From: Leptobrachium leishanense
Lineage: Eukaryota > Chordata > Amphibia > Anura > Megophryidae
Length of the DNA: 64,000 bases
Assembly (NCBI GenBank): GCA_009667805.1
Contig: CM019063.1
Coordinates: 84,533,877 to 84,597,876, forward strand
Direction: 5' to 3'
The notes under the pieces are model-generated. The model ran no database searches, was not told where the DNA came from, and worked only from the letters and a program-made list of their open reading frames with translations. Position 1 is the first letter of the stretch. Each line of letters starts with the position of its first letter. This document shows positions 22,763 through 34,855 of the stretch, one piece after another. A program made the translations under genes and the position numbers.

Positions 22763-23360
22763 GTGTGAGCGTATATTTGAGCTCCACCGCAACAAAACTC
22801 ACAGTAATATGCAGTTTGTATCAGTGTAAATCAGAGTTCCACAGCAACAAACAAAATATTTGGTGTGTATGAGTGTATCAGAGAGCTGCACAGCAATAAA
22901 ACTCACAGTAATATGCAATGTGTATCAGTGTAAATCACAGAGTTCCACAGCAACAAAACTCACAGTATATGTGGTGCGTGTATATGAGCGTGTAACTGAG
23001 CTCCACAGCAATAAAACTTACAGTAATATGCAGCATGTATCAGTGTATGTAAATCAGAGTTCCACAGCAACAAAACTCACGCTCATACACACCACATATT
23101 ACTGTGAGTTTTGTTGCTGTGGAACTCTGTGATTTACACTGATACACACTGCATATTACCGTGAGTTTTATTGCTGTGAAGCTCTGTGATACACTCATAC
23201 ACACCACATATTACTGTATCACAGAGCTTCACAGCAATAAAACTCACAGTAATATGCAGTGTGCATCAGTGTAAATCACAGAGTTCCACAGCAACAAAAC
23301 TCACAGTAATATGTAGTGTGTATGAGTGTATCACAGAGCTCCAAAGTAAAATTCACAAAT
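22763..23360 (+). repeat. 46-bp tandem array, right part (array H)
   Basis: Continuation of the array at 11140 with units of CACAGCAATAAAACTCACAG plus TAATATGCAGTGTGTAT. Units between about 23080 and 23220 are in the opposite orientation, giving a large internal palindrome. Confidence 0.88.
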
Positions 23361-23399
23361 AAGTATAAAATAAATTAAAAAATGAATTATATATATAAA

Positions 23400-23505
23400 A
23401 TATAAGCAAGCCTCCAGGCCCATGCAGCTGAGTATGGGCCCCCCGGACTTAAGGGCCCAGGTGCGGTGGCACCCTCTGCACCCCTGGTAGTTATGCCCCT
23501 GCTAA
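23400..23505. mobile_element. Right end of a hAT-type element
   Basis: GGCACCCTCTGCACCCCTGG followed by TAGTTATGCCCCTGC recurs at 40710-40752, where it again precedes a CCCCTGC terminus. Its reverse complement starts GCAGGGGCATAACTACC, a common hAT-type end. No left partner found. Confidence 0.5.
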
Positions 23506-24307
23506 TGTTAATGCTCACACAGGTGAGCGCTAACGTTACCATCAGGATTGTAATAGTGCCCTAGGTATTTCTAAACTCAGGACAAAATTTTGAAACTATT
23601 TTGCTGAGTTCTTTTTTGCCGTTAGATTTTGGGGGTCAAAGTTCAAAAAAGTGTGTTTTTCCCATTTTCTTCTTCATATTTCATACATTTTTTTTAAGTA
23701 AAATCTACAATATGATGAAAATAATGGTATCTTTAGTAAGTCCAATTAATGACGAGAAAAACAGTATATAATATGTGTGTGTTCCATAAACAAGTAAGAG
23801 GAAAATTAGAGCTAAACACAAAGAGCGCAGAAACGTAAAAACAGCAGCGGGTAGTTTCAGACTGGCAATGGTTAAACAGTTTGGTCACTATGGGGTTAAA
23901 TTAGGTATGAGTAATCCTAAATGTGTCTCCAACATCCACTAGATTCTAGATTTTGGTGGTCAGTGGAGTGTAGTGTTGATGATAGAAGCCCATATCTGCT
24001 ATTGTATAAAAGGTGAAAAAGATCATTGTTTGGCATGATCAATCATACTGAGAAAATTTAAATGGTGTTTGAGATATTACACGGATCAAAGTGTATCTGA
24101 AATCTACTTTTTGGCACAGACAAATCTCTTCAAAGTACAAATAATACAACCAGGTGAACAGTAAGAACGTAAATAAATGCTTATTTTCTTACAGCCTTGA
24201 CCAGCATATAGGCCTGGTCCAACGGGTTATCTGAATATCCTGATAATGCGCAGGTATTTTAGCTTCAGAATGATACTCCACATACAAAATACAAAAGTGA
24301 TACTTAA
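23506..24307. other. No gene recognised
   Basis: A short AACGTTAGCGCTCACC-like palindromic patch at 23515-23565 ends ATTGTAATAGTGCCCTAG and resembles the ends of the MITE at 41661. The remaining A+T-rich sequence has no supported feature. Confidence 0.4.
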
Positions 24308-25098
24308 TGGGTTATTCAAAGAGAGCTGAATTTGCCACCGAATTGCACCGAACGTTGAATTCCACTGTACGGTGCAATTTCGTTGCAATTCGGCTATTCA
24401 GAAAGCTGGCAATTCTCCACATTTTGGTGAATTTTCAGCGAAATACAGTGCAATTCAGCGGCAGTGAAATCCCCTTAGAGGAGTAATGGTTAATCTATTC
24501 AGAGAACACTGAACGGCACCGAATCTTGCTGAAATGCGCAGATTTTTGGTGCTTTCGTTTGACATGTTTAAACAGGCGAATCCCATAGGTTTTAATGTAA
24601 AAGAAAATCCTGATTTTATTAATTTTCTATTCAACCATTTATTCTTTTCATTTGCAGCAAAAAGCCTTTTTATTAATTTATTTTTTTGAATTTTTCTGGG
24701 CATTTTTCTGGATTTTTTTTCAGCGACATTTTTGATTTCCATTTTTTTATGGCCTTTCTTTTTTATTCTGTAACATACCTTTTTACTGTTATTCATAGGA
24801 CCTTATATGTTATTTCCATGCATTATTTTTGTTTAAAATGCCTTTCCAAAGGTTTTTTTGTTGTTTTTTTTTTTTACCCCTGTTCAACGGCTGATCAGCT
24901 TTTTTCAGTCGGCAGATCGTCGGCTGCGATCGGCAGTTTATCGGAGGCGTTCGGCGGTTTATCGTATGGATTTAGCAGGTTTATGGGCAGCGTTTAGATA
25001 CATTTGGCGCACTTCAGGGACCCTGCGGAGAATGCTGAATGCTCGGACGTGCTCTAAACGAAAAAGCACCAAAATTTCAGTGCTCTTTAAATAGCCCC
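24308..25098. mobile_element. MITE with GGGTTATTCAAAGAG ends
   Basis: The left GGGTTATTCAAAGAGAGCTG faces the right CAGTGCTCTTTAAATAGCCC. The interior has repeated GAATTGCACCGAA and T-rich blocks that recur at 28960-29760 and 59188-59935. No coding capacity. Confidence 0.6.
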
Positions 25099-25378
25099 TA
25101 TAGTGTTTCTGTTGCAACAAATTATTAATGTGACGGCTTGATATTGCATGTGTTGTAGATTTTGGAGACATGATTCTTATTTCATTTTGTGAACAAATTA
25201 GTTTTTTATGTTTTAAATGAGTATTAAATGTTTCAACAATACTATGCGTTTCATGGTACATGCTGCCAAATGAGGATAGGTAAAAAAAGCAGATTCAGTT
25301 AACCTTCCAGGGTTCCTTGTGGCATACCTCTGGGCGATTAAAACTTGAGCAGGGTTCTACACTGCTCAGGGGAGTGTA

Positions 25379-27002
<1,624 letters not shown>

Positions 27003-27040
27003 TAAATGTGGTTTCAATCTCCCTGTGGATACTTTAATAA

Positions 27041-28366
27041 CACTGGCCAACAAATTTTAGGAAAGTTTATGTTTCCTCTAAAATTTTGGGTGTAGGTAAT
27101 AGAGTTTGACTTACTGAACAAAAGTATGTAATTGTAATTTTTGTGTCACGTAGGGTTATTCAGAAATCGACATTTGAAAATTTAGCATTGTAACGTCTTC
27201 TGCGATATAATGCTACTGAAGTATATGCTATTAAATTATAATTAATTAATTATAACAACACTTAAAGAAATTAGAAATGTTTTGCTGTAGATTTCCGTTT
27301 ATAGCCACTGTCCTCTGCTTCACGTATCAATGTCCAGCAATAGTCTCCCAGCATAGACAGACTCCACTTCCCCTTGTACCGTTTCTCCATGCTCGCAATG
27401 TCTTGGTGAAATCTTTCACCGTGTTCATCACTGACGGCGCCAAGATTGGTCGGGAAGAAATCCAAATGTGAATGAAGAAAATGTATCTTAAGTGACATGT
27501 TGCATTTCATTGACTTGTAAGCTTGGAGCAGATTTTCAACTTCTTCAGCATAGTTTGGTGCCTTGTAGTTGCCCAGAAAGTTAGCAACAACATTCTTGAA
27601 GGCTGCCCAGGCAACACATTCAGCACCCTGCAGAAAGTCATCAAAGTGACTATCCTTGATCAGCTCTCGAATCTGTGGGCCAATGAAAACGCCTTCTTTG
27701 ATCTTGGCATCACTCATGCGTGGAAACTTCTGCCTTAAGTATGTGAAGGCTTCACTGTGCTTGTTCATTGCTTTGACAAAGTTTTTCATTAACCCAAGTT
27801 TGATGTGCAAAGGTGGGAGATAAATGTTATTCTTATCAACGAGAGGATCATGTGCAACGTTCTTCTGTCCTGGAACCAAGTCCCTGCGCGGTGGCCAGTG
27901 CTTTCTCACATAATGTGAGTCTCTAGCTCGGCTGTCCCACTCACAAAGAAAGCAGCAGTACTTGGTGTATCCAAGCTGCAGACCGAGTAAAATTGCAACA
28001 ACCTTCAAATTCCAGTTGTATCTCGAGTATTGGATGTGTTTCAATAATACCTGCATGTTCTCATACGTTTCCTTCATGTGAGCAGCATGCCCAATGGGTA
28101 CGGACATCTGTTATGAGTGTTACATAAGATTCTAGCCGAAGAAGATCATCAATATATATAACCTAATGCCATACAGCTAACCTGAATACACATTACTGTT
28201 GAAAACACTCCGCTTTGAAAATTGAAAAATTCTGAATTTAAAATCAGCTGTTTCTCAAAAACCTTACGTGATAGCACATTTTTAAAATTATTCCTGTGCT
28301 CAGCATGACAAAATCTATCTGGTACACCAGAAATTGTAAAGGAAACAAAAACCTTCTTGGCCAGTG
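27041..28366 (-). mobile_element. TIR-bounded element with an intact ORF, family unknown
   Basis: The ends are CACTGGCCAA (27041-27050) and TTGGCCAGTG (28357-28366). Beyond the perfect 10 bp the arms stay alignable for about 60 bp, for example TTTATGTTTCCTCTAAAATT against TTTTTGTTTCCTTTACAATT read from the other end. Direct TAA copies flank it (27038-27040 and 28367-28369), consistent with a 3-bp target duplication. It contains one ORF on the minus strand and no recognised transposase signature. Confidence 0.72.
27271..28107 (-). CDS. 278-aa protein, probable transposon-encoded, function unknown
   Basis: An uninterrupted 278-codon ORF starting MSVPIGHAAHMKETYENMQV and ending STAKHF. Visible features: a CxxC pair in CCFLCEWDSRARD, a PPLHIKLGLMKNFVKAMNKH block, FIGPQIRELIKD, and a C-terminal HFLHSHLDFFP..SDEHGERFHQD block followed by MEKRYKGKWSLSMLGDYCW. 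No signal peptide or membrane segment is seen. I recall similar uncharacterised proteins in many arthropod and other animal genomes, usually longer at the N-terminus, and the (S)(D/E)(E/Q)..GE..H ending is common in transposon-linked proteins. A plausible reading is the C-terminal half of an RNase H-fold transposase with a deleted N-terminus. That is inference. It lies centrally between inverted repeats. Its intactness among heavily decayed neighbours is notable. Confidence 0.6.
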   Translation of the reverse strand: MSVPIGHAAHMKETYENMQVLLKHIQYSRYNWNLKVVAILLGLQLGYTKYCCFLCEWDSRARDSHYVRKHWPPRRDLVPGQKNVAHDPLVDKNNIYLPPLHIKLGLMKNFVKAMNKHSEAFTYLRQKFPRMSDAKIKEGVFIGPQIRELIKDSHFDDFLQGAECVAWAAFKNVVANFLGNYKAPNYAEEVENLLQAYKSMKCNMSLKIHFLHSHLDFFPTNLGAVSDEHGERFHQDIASMEKRYKGKWSLSMLGDYCWTLIREAEDSGYKRKSTAKHF

Positions 28367-28369
28367 TAA

Positions 28370-29904
28370 TTTGTTACAACCGAATGCACTGTGTATCTCT
28401 TTTGTATTTTGTATCTTCTATGTTGAGTACCATACTGAACTGCAAATACCCGCAAATTTTCAGGATATTCAGTTTACCGGTTAGACCGGAACTATGTGTT
28501 GTTCAAATCTGCACACTGGCGTGTGCATCCCATTACATTAGGGGGTGCACCCTGTGAGCTGAGACCCAATCGAAATATTTATTTCCTGACGGTTTCCCTG
28601 GGTGTTCTATTTGTATACTGTTTTATCTTTTGGTGCCTAAGAAAACAACTGGGTGTTTTTTTGTTTTTTTCTTATGTGGTGTGTTGGCTTGTATTGTTTG
28701 CTGCCATTTCTACTCCAAGGTATACTCCAGGGGCACTAGAGATGTGCCTGGTGGATATTTTCATTTTGGATTTTTTCTTCCCATCTTTTTTTATCGTTTC
28801 GGGTCATTTTGTTCCGATTTTGTGTTTTGTTTTGTACCGATTCGGGATTTCGGATCGATTTGGAATTTCGGATCACTTTGTTTTCCATTTCTATGAGTTA
28901 TTTCGTATTATGGTTTGATTTGTATTTAATTTTTGATTTATTTAGTTTTTTATTAATTATTTCAGAATGTGAAGCAGATTACTACCAATTAAATGAAAGT
29001 CTCTTTACTTAATTATTTTTTAGGATTTTTTTGGGCATTTTTAAGGATTTTTTTGGGTGAAATTTTAGGTTTCCTAATTTATTTTAAAGCAACAAGCCTT
29101 TTTTCCCCATAGGTTTCAATGTAAAAAATATTTCAGTTTTTATTAAATATTTATTAAACTTCTTTTTTTCATTTGCAGCAAGAAGTCTCTTCATTTATTT
29201 ATTTTTTAGGCATTTTTCGGGATTTTCTGGGTGAAATTTTAAGTTTCCTAATTAATTTTAAAGATTCAAGGCTTTTTTCCACATAGGTTTCAATGTAAAA
29301 AATTATTTCCCTTTTTACATTGAAACCCATGGGATTATCCTGTTTAAACCTGGCAAACTGAACCACTGAAAATCAGGGCATTTCACTGATATTGCAGTGG
29401 TGTTAGGTGTTCTCTGAATAGATTTACCATTACTTCTCAATGGGGAATTTCACTGCAGCCGAAATGCACTGAATGGTACTATGGCGAACTGAACAATCGA
29501 AAATCAGGGCATTTCCCTGACATAAAATTTCACCCAAAAAATCCTGATAAATAAATAAACAAAATGGCTTTTTGCTGCAAGTGAAAAAAAATAAACGGTT
29601 TAAGAAATATATAATAAAAAGGGTAATATTGTTTTCATTGAAACCTATAGGATTCTCCTGATTTAAACCTGGCAAACTAAACCACCGAAAATCATGGCAT
29701 TTCACTGACATAAAAATTCACCCAACAAATTCCAAAAAATGTAAACATTGAAACCAATGGGATTATATTCATATTTTTATTGCAGTACCGGCTATACTTT
29801 TTTGAGGCAATGTAAGCCATGAACTGGCCAATTTTACAAGGAAGAAACATATCTTCATCTTGTTCGAATCCATGTGTGCGACTGTGCGCTTCACTTCTCT
29901 TTTC
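28370..29904. other. AT-rich MITE debris, no gene
   Basis: A possible hAT-type left end TAGAGATGTGCC at 28738 is followed by TTTCGGAT-rich sequence like the copies at 1019 and 2906. From about 28960 to 29760 come three rough repeats of a TTTCAATGTAAAAAAT / CCTGTTTAAACCTGGCAAAC module related to the MITE at 24308. No coding region supported. Confidence 0.45.
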
Positions 29905-30031
29905 TTGTAGGATTCATATGCTGCATTAATTAGTTATACTGCAGTGAGGCGCTTCCCCGCAGTGTGTGTGGATTCATATGCTGCATTAATTATACCGCAG
30001 AGAGGTGCTTCCCTACAGTGTGTGGATTCAC
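29905..30031 (+). repeat. 59-bp tandem array, left part (array P)
   Basis: Two units of GGATTCATATGCTGCATTAA, TTATACYGCAGAGAGG, then CGCTTCCCCGCAGTGTGT. The array is cut after GTGTGGATTCA and resumes at 33642 with TATGCTGC, so 30032-33641 is an insertion in a unit. Confidence 0.85.
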
Positions 30032-30131
30032 AATGTAACTACATGACCCACCATTGTGACATGTTAAAAGAACTAAACTGGCCATCGCTGGAATCTAGGC
30101 GCACCCTTCACCTTTCCAACCTGGTGTTTAA

Positions 30132-31349
30132 CCCTTTCGCTGCTGAGGCATTTCCCGCCCCTGTGCTGAGGTCATTTTTACCAATTTTGCTCATCATGTT
30201 TAAACGTGTTTTGAAGGCTTATTTTAGTATATGACCCAGACATATTATATATCGTTCTTTCCGTCAGACTCGGCAGATTCATAATATATCATTATTATAA
30301 GTATACGTCATGACCTGTCTGTATATTATAACAAAAAATGCAATAAAATATGAATTTTCAATAATTTACAATGTGTAAAGTGGTTTTTTTTCACATTTTA
30401 ACATGCGAGCAATTGCGGTTATATTTTGTATGGGGTGCACTTGTTAAAAAAATTAGAGATGGGGTCTCGTTACATTTTTTTTTGGGGAAAATTGCGCGAT
30501 TTTTAACAAACGCACCGCATACAAAAATCGTTAGTGCAGCATTATTGTTCACATTATAATTGAAATGGGAACAATATTGTTGCATTAACGAACCGAAAAA
30601 AAAAAAAAAACTTGTTTATTTTTTTTTATAATTTTTTTAAAATATTTTTGAATTTATTTTTTTTTAAAACTTTTTTCATAGTCAAGTTTGGTATTGTTGG
30701 AACGGCCATGCTCTGACTGATCCAACAATACCAAACATTAACCCCTAACTGCCACGGTTCGGGAGATAGGGGGTTCATTGGAACCCCCTATCTCCACCAT
30801 TGGTGGCAGTTAGGGATTAACTCCAGGACTGGCGTCATCGTGCTATGCACGATGACGCCAGTCCTCAGGGGGCATTCCCGGAAGCTTGGCCAACATCCAA
30901 GATGTCGGCCAGCTCTGGGAAAGGATCACGAACCGGCGCTTTTCGGCGCCAATTTGTGATCTGGCCCCCATGGGGTTAATGCCAGGTACCATTTGGAAGG
31001 GCAGGCTGTGCCCTTCCAAACGGTGCCTGGGTTAAACCCTGCATGCCGCCAATCGGGAGGGAGAGAGGTCCGAAGGACCTCCCCCCCTCCCTTTCAGGCG
31101 GCTCCTCCGCACATGCGGGGGGGCGCCTGAATTAGGTGTCATCGCGCCCCCGCGATGACACCTAATTACTCCGGCGGCGGTTCCGGGTGCTGGGCTGACA
31201 TCGAGGATGTCAGCCCGCACCGGGATGGCCAGCGATCGGCCGGAACCCGGCCGAACGCGGGCCCCAAAGTGAGGACGCGCTCAGCGCGTCCACCGCAAGG
31301 AAAGTACCTGCGGTTGGACACGCTGAGCGCGTCCTTAGCATCGAAGTGG
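30132..31349. mobile_element. TTAA-type MITE, copy 1
   Basis: Flanked by TTAA at 30128-30131 and 31350-31353. Ends CCCTTTCGCTGCTGAGG and CCTTAGCATCGAAGTGG are inverted. It contains several strong hairpins (CTGGCGTCATCGTGC with its complement at 30830-30865, and CGCGATGACACC at 31140-31160) and an A/T-rich left third. Non-coding; a piggyBac- or Kolobok-type mobiliser is inferred from the TTAA target only. Confidence 0.75.
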
Positions 31350-31420
31350 TTAAGAGCTTTTCTGGGTAGCTACCACCCTACCTGAATATGCTGCTTCCCT
31401 CAGCAGTTCCCTCATCCTAT

Positions 31421-32072
31421 AATCTCTTATCTGGCCTCCCTCTGTCCCGCCTCTCCCCCCTACAATCCATCCTGAACGCCTCCGCCAGGCTAATCCACCT
31501 CACCCACCGCTCTATCTCTGCCGCTCCCCTCTGGGAGTCCCTTCACTGGCTCCCCATCCACTGCAGAATTAAATTTAAAATCCTTACCCTGACCTACAAA
31601 ACCTCACTAACTCAGCTCCCCACTACCTATCCTCACTAATCACCAAATACACCCCAGCGCGCTCCCTAAGGTCAAACAGCGACCTGCGCCTAGCGTCTCC
31701 CTGCATCACCTCTTTCCATGATAGACTGCAGGACTTCTCACGCGCAGCTCCCATTCTCTGGAACGCTCTCCCTCGTACGGTCAGACTTTCCCCTAATTTC
31801 TCTTCCTTCAAACGCTCCCTTAAAACATTCCTATTTAGGGAAGCCTACCACCCAACTCACTGACGCAACCATCAATCACTCTCACCTTGCAGTCCTCTTC
31901 TCCTGTTTCCAACCCCAACCCTTCTAGATTGTGATTTCCTACGGGAATAGGGCCCTCATCTCCTCCTGTACTGTTTGTCAAATGTTGTTCAATGTATTGT
32001 AACCATGTCTATACTGTGCCTATTGTACGCTGCGGAATATGCTGGCGCTTTATAAATAAAGAATAATAATAA
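31421..32072 (+). pseudogene. L2-like LINE 3' end, second copy
   Basis: A 5'-truncated copy starting in AATCTCTTATCTGGCCTCCC. It is about 95% similar by eye to 19639-20285 and ends in GCGCTTTATAAATAAAGAA plus (TAA)n. It interrupts the LINE between CCTCATCCTAT and ATAACCTCCGATCC. It encodes only the last ~130 residues of the RT ORF with a frameshift. Confidence 0.9.
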
Positions 32073-32218
32073 TATAACCTCCGATCCAGGACCGACACCT
32101 TACTTGCAATACCACAATACAAACAGAAAGTGGCTTGATCCTCATTTTTCTACAGAGCACCACAATTATGGAATAACCTCCCAGACGCCATCAAATCTTC
32201 CAGTCTAAAGTCCTTTAA

Positions 32219-33414
32219 CCCTTTCACTGCTGACGACATGTGGGACACGTCCTCATTGATGCACGTTACATGCTGAGGACGTGCCCCACACGTCATCAGC
32301 TGTGCGGGACCCCCGGCGGAGATACTCACCTCTCTGTCCGGGGTCCCGCGGCGTTCTGACTTCAGCGTCCTCAGACGCTGAAGTGAAGCTCCTCCCGGCG
32401 TAAAGGACATCATTGCGCCATGCGCGATGATGTCATTTCCAGGCGACCCCCCGGCAATGCCAGGAGATAGCCTGGAAGGGAGGGGGATCCGTTCGGATCC
32501 CTCTCCCTCCCGAACGGGAAGGAGCAGCGCAAAAAGACAGGCACCACTTAAAAGGGGAGAGAGTCTCCCCTTTTAAGCGGTGCCTGGCTTTAACCCCTCA
32601 AGCGCCGGCTTGCACTTCAGCACCTTGCGGCGCCGAAGTGCAGCCTATCTCCGGTGGGGGCCGCCATCTTGGATGACGGCTCCACCCCCGGGTCTCCCCT
32701 CGCTGCATGACGTCATCACGCATAGCGTGATGACGTCAGATAGCCGGGGAACCCCTAGATAGGGGTGGGGGAGATAGGGGGTTCTTGTGAACCCCAATAT
32801 CATCAGAACCGTGGCAGCTAGCATGGCCTTTCGAATGATACCCAACATGACTAGGTACAAAGTAAAAAAAAATAAAAAAAATATATAATAATAAAAATAA
32901 TAAATAAATTTTAAAAATAAATTAAAAAAACATGTTTTTTTTGTGTGTTGTTTTTATTAATGCAACAATATTGTTCACATTTCAATTATAATGTGAACAA
33001 TGATGCTGCACTAATGATTTTTTTCTATGGGGTGTGTTTGCTAAAAATCACGTAATTCCTCCCACAAAATGTAACAAGTCCCCATTTAAAATTTTTGTAC
33101 AAGTGCACCCCATAGAAAACATAACCGCAAATGCTCATGTGCTAAAATGTGGAAAAAAAAAAACACTTTACACACTGCAGATTATTAAAAATTCAATTTT
33201 TATTGTATTTTTTGTTATAATATACAGGCAGAACATGACGTATACATATAAAAATGATATATTATGAATCTGCGGAGTCTGCCAGAAAGAACAATATATA
33301 ATATGTCTGGGTCATTTATTAAAATGTGGCTTTAAATCGCGTTTAAACATGATGAGCGAAAGCGGTAAAAATTAGCTCAGCACACAGTGGTGAAATGCCT
33401 CAGCAGTGAAGGGG
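32219..33414. mobile_element. TTAA-type MITE, copy 2
   Basis: Flanked by TTAA at 32215-32218 and 33415-33418. Ends CCCTTTCACTGCTGACG and CTCAGCAGTGAAGGGG are inverted. It contains hairpins such as GACGTCATCACGC with its complement (32708-32738) and AGGGGAGAGAGTCTCCCCTT (32550). The right third (TTTTTATTGTATTTTTTGTT, TATTATGAATCTGC) is the inverted counterpart of the left third of copy 1. Non-coding. Confidence 0.82.
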
Positions 33415-33641
33415 TTAAGAGCTCCCTATTAACATACCTCAATACGGAATGCATCTGTAAACATGTAACATAGTAACTATATTTATTTTCTGTTAATCTG
33501 TATATTTGTTTTGTGTTAATATCTTGCATTTTACTACTTTGTATTTCTGTAACCATGTTCTTGAACCCAGGACATACTTGAAAACGAGAGAAATCTCAAT
33601 GTATCCTTCCTGGTAAAATCCTTTATAAATAAATAAATAAA

Positions 33642-34275
33642 TATGCTGCATTAATTATACTGCAGAGAGGCGCTTCCCAGCAGTGTGTGGATTCATATGC
33701 TGCATTAATTATACCGCAGAGAGGCGCTTCCCAGTGGTGTGTGGATTCATATGCTGCATTAATTATACTGCAGAGAGGCGCTTCCCAGTGGTGTGTGGAT
33801 TCATATGCTGCATTAATTATACCGCATAGAGGCGCTTCCCAGCAGTGTGTGGATTCATATGCTGCATTAATTATACCGCAGAGGCGCTTCCCAGCAGTGT
33901 GTGGATTCATATGCTGCATTAATTATACTGCAGAGAGGCGCTTCCCCGAAGTGTGTGAATTCTTATGCTGCATTTTATACTGCAGTGAGGTGCTTCTCCA
34001 CAGTGTGTGGATTCATATGCTGCATTAATTATATTGTAGAGAGGTGCTTCCCCGCAGTGTGTGGATTCATATGCTGCATTAATTATATTGTAGAGAGGTG
34101 CTTCCCCGCAGTGTGTGGATTCATATGCTGCATTAATTATACTGCAGTGAAGTGCATTAATTATACTGCAGTGAAGTGCTTCCCCGCAGTGTGTGGATTC
34201 ATATACTGCATTAATTATACTGCAGTGAAGTGCTTCCCCCCCCAGTGTGTGGATTCATATGCTGCATTAAAATTC
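33642..34275 (+). repeat. 59-bp tandem array, right part (array P)
   Basis: About eleven units of TATGCTGCATTAATTATAC, CGCAGAGAGGCGCTTCCC, AGCAGTGTGTGGATTCA. Units on the right degenerate (CAGTGAAGTGCTTCCCC, with a partial duplication near 34150). The unit has no stops in some frames and so gives spurious ORFs on both strands. Confidence 0.93.
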
Positions 34276-34454
34276 GTTTTCGATCATTTCGTTCCATTTT
34301 TTTTCATTGGGATCATTTTGTTCTGATTTTTTTAGTTTCAGATCATTTCGTTCCATTTTTTCTCCGTTTCGGATCATTTTCGTTCCATTTTTTATTTAGG
34401 ATAGATTTGTTTGTGTGTTTACCGCGATTCGTATTCAAGACCCACCCTCCGCAC
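34276..34454. mobile_element. hAT-type MITE fragment
   Basis: GATCATTTCGTTCCATTTTT repeats and ACCGCGATTCGTATTC resemble the interior of the partial copy at 1019-1280. No termini visible. Confidence 0.4.
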
Positions 34455-34680
34455 GGGCCCCAGATATCAGACCCCCAGTATCAGACCCCAATAAATAGCC
34501 AGTATCAGACCTCAGTAATTAGCCAGTATCAGAGACCCCAGTAATTAGCCAGTATCAGACCCCCAGTAATTAGCCAGTATCAGACCCCAGTAATTAGCCA
34601 GTGTCAGACCCCAGTAATTACCCAGTATCAGACCCCAATAATTAGCCAGTATCAGACCCCCAGTAATTAGCCAGCCAGGG
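34455..34680 (+). repeat. 24-bp tandem array
   Basis: About nine units of CAGTAATTAGCCAGTATCAG plus ACCC. One unit carries ATTACCC and another AATAAATAG. Not similar to the GAGCTGGGG arrays. Confidence 0.92.
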
Positions 34681-34855
34681 ACCCGCCTTCCCTCCACAGG
34701 GCCCCATACCATATTAATGCACACACACACCACTCCAGCTTGTTACATACTTACCATAGGTAAGTATAGAAACATAGAAACATAGAAAAATGTCGGCAGA
34801 TAAGAACCTTTCGGCCCATCTAGTCTGCCCAATTACATGGATACTTTACCTGGAT

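Larger units (their letters stand above)
30032..33641 (+). pseudogene. LINE RT C-terminus and 3' tail, split by three insertions
   Basis: Pieces at 30032-30131, 31354-31420, 32073-32214 and 33419-33641 join into one LINE 3' end. Encoded scraps include RRTLHLSNLVF in the first piece and a CACCACAATTATGGAATAAC block (APQLWNNLP-type motif) in the third. The tail has ACTTGAAAACGAGAGAAATC and ends in (AAAT)n. A second copy is at 61133-61288 plus 61962-62030. Tail fragments are at 47735-47895 (minus) and 49328-49380 (plus). The insertions are two TTAA MITEs and an L2-like 3' end. Confidence 0.75.

Noticed and set aside
33623..34326. ORFs on both strands with repeated CGIINAAYESTHCWEAPL or DSYAALIIPQR peptides
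   Set aside because: Translation of the 59-bp tandem array; both strands are open because of unit composition.
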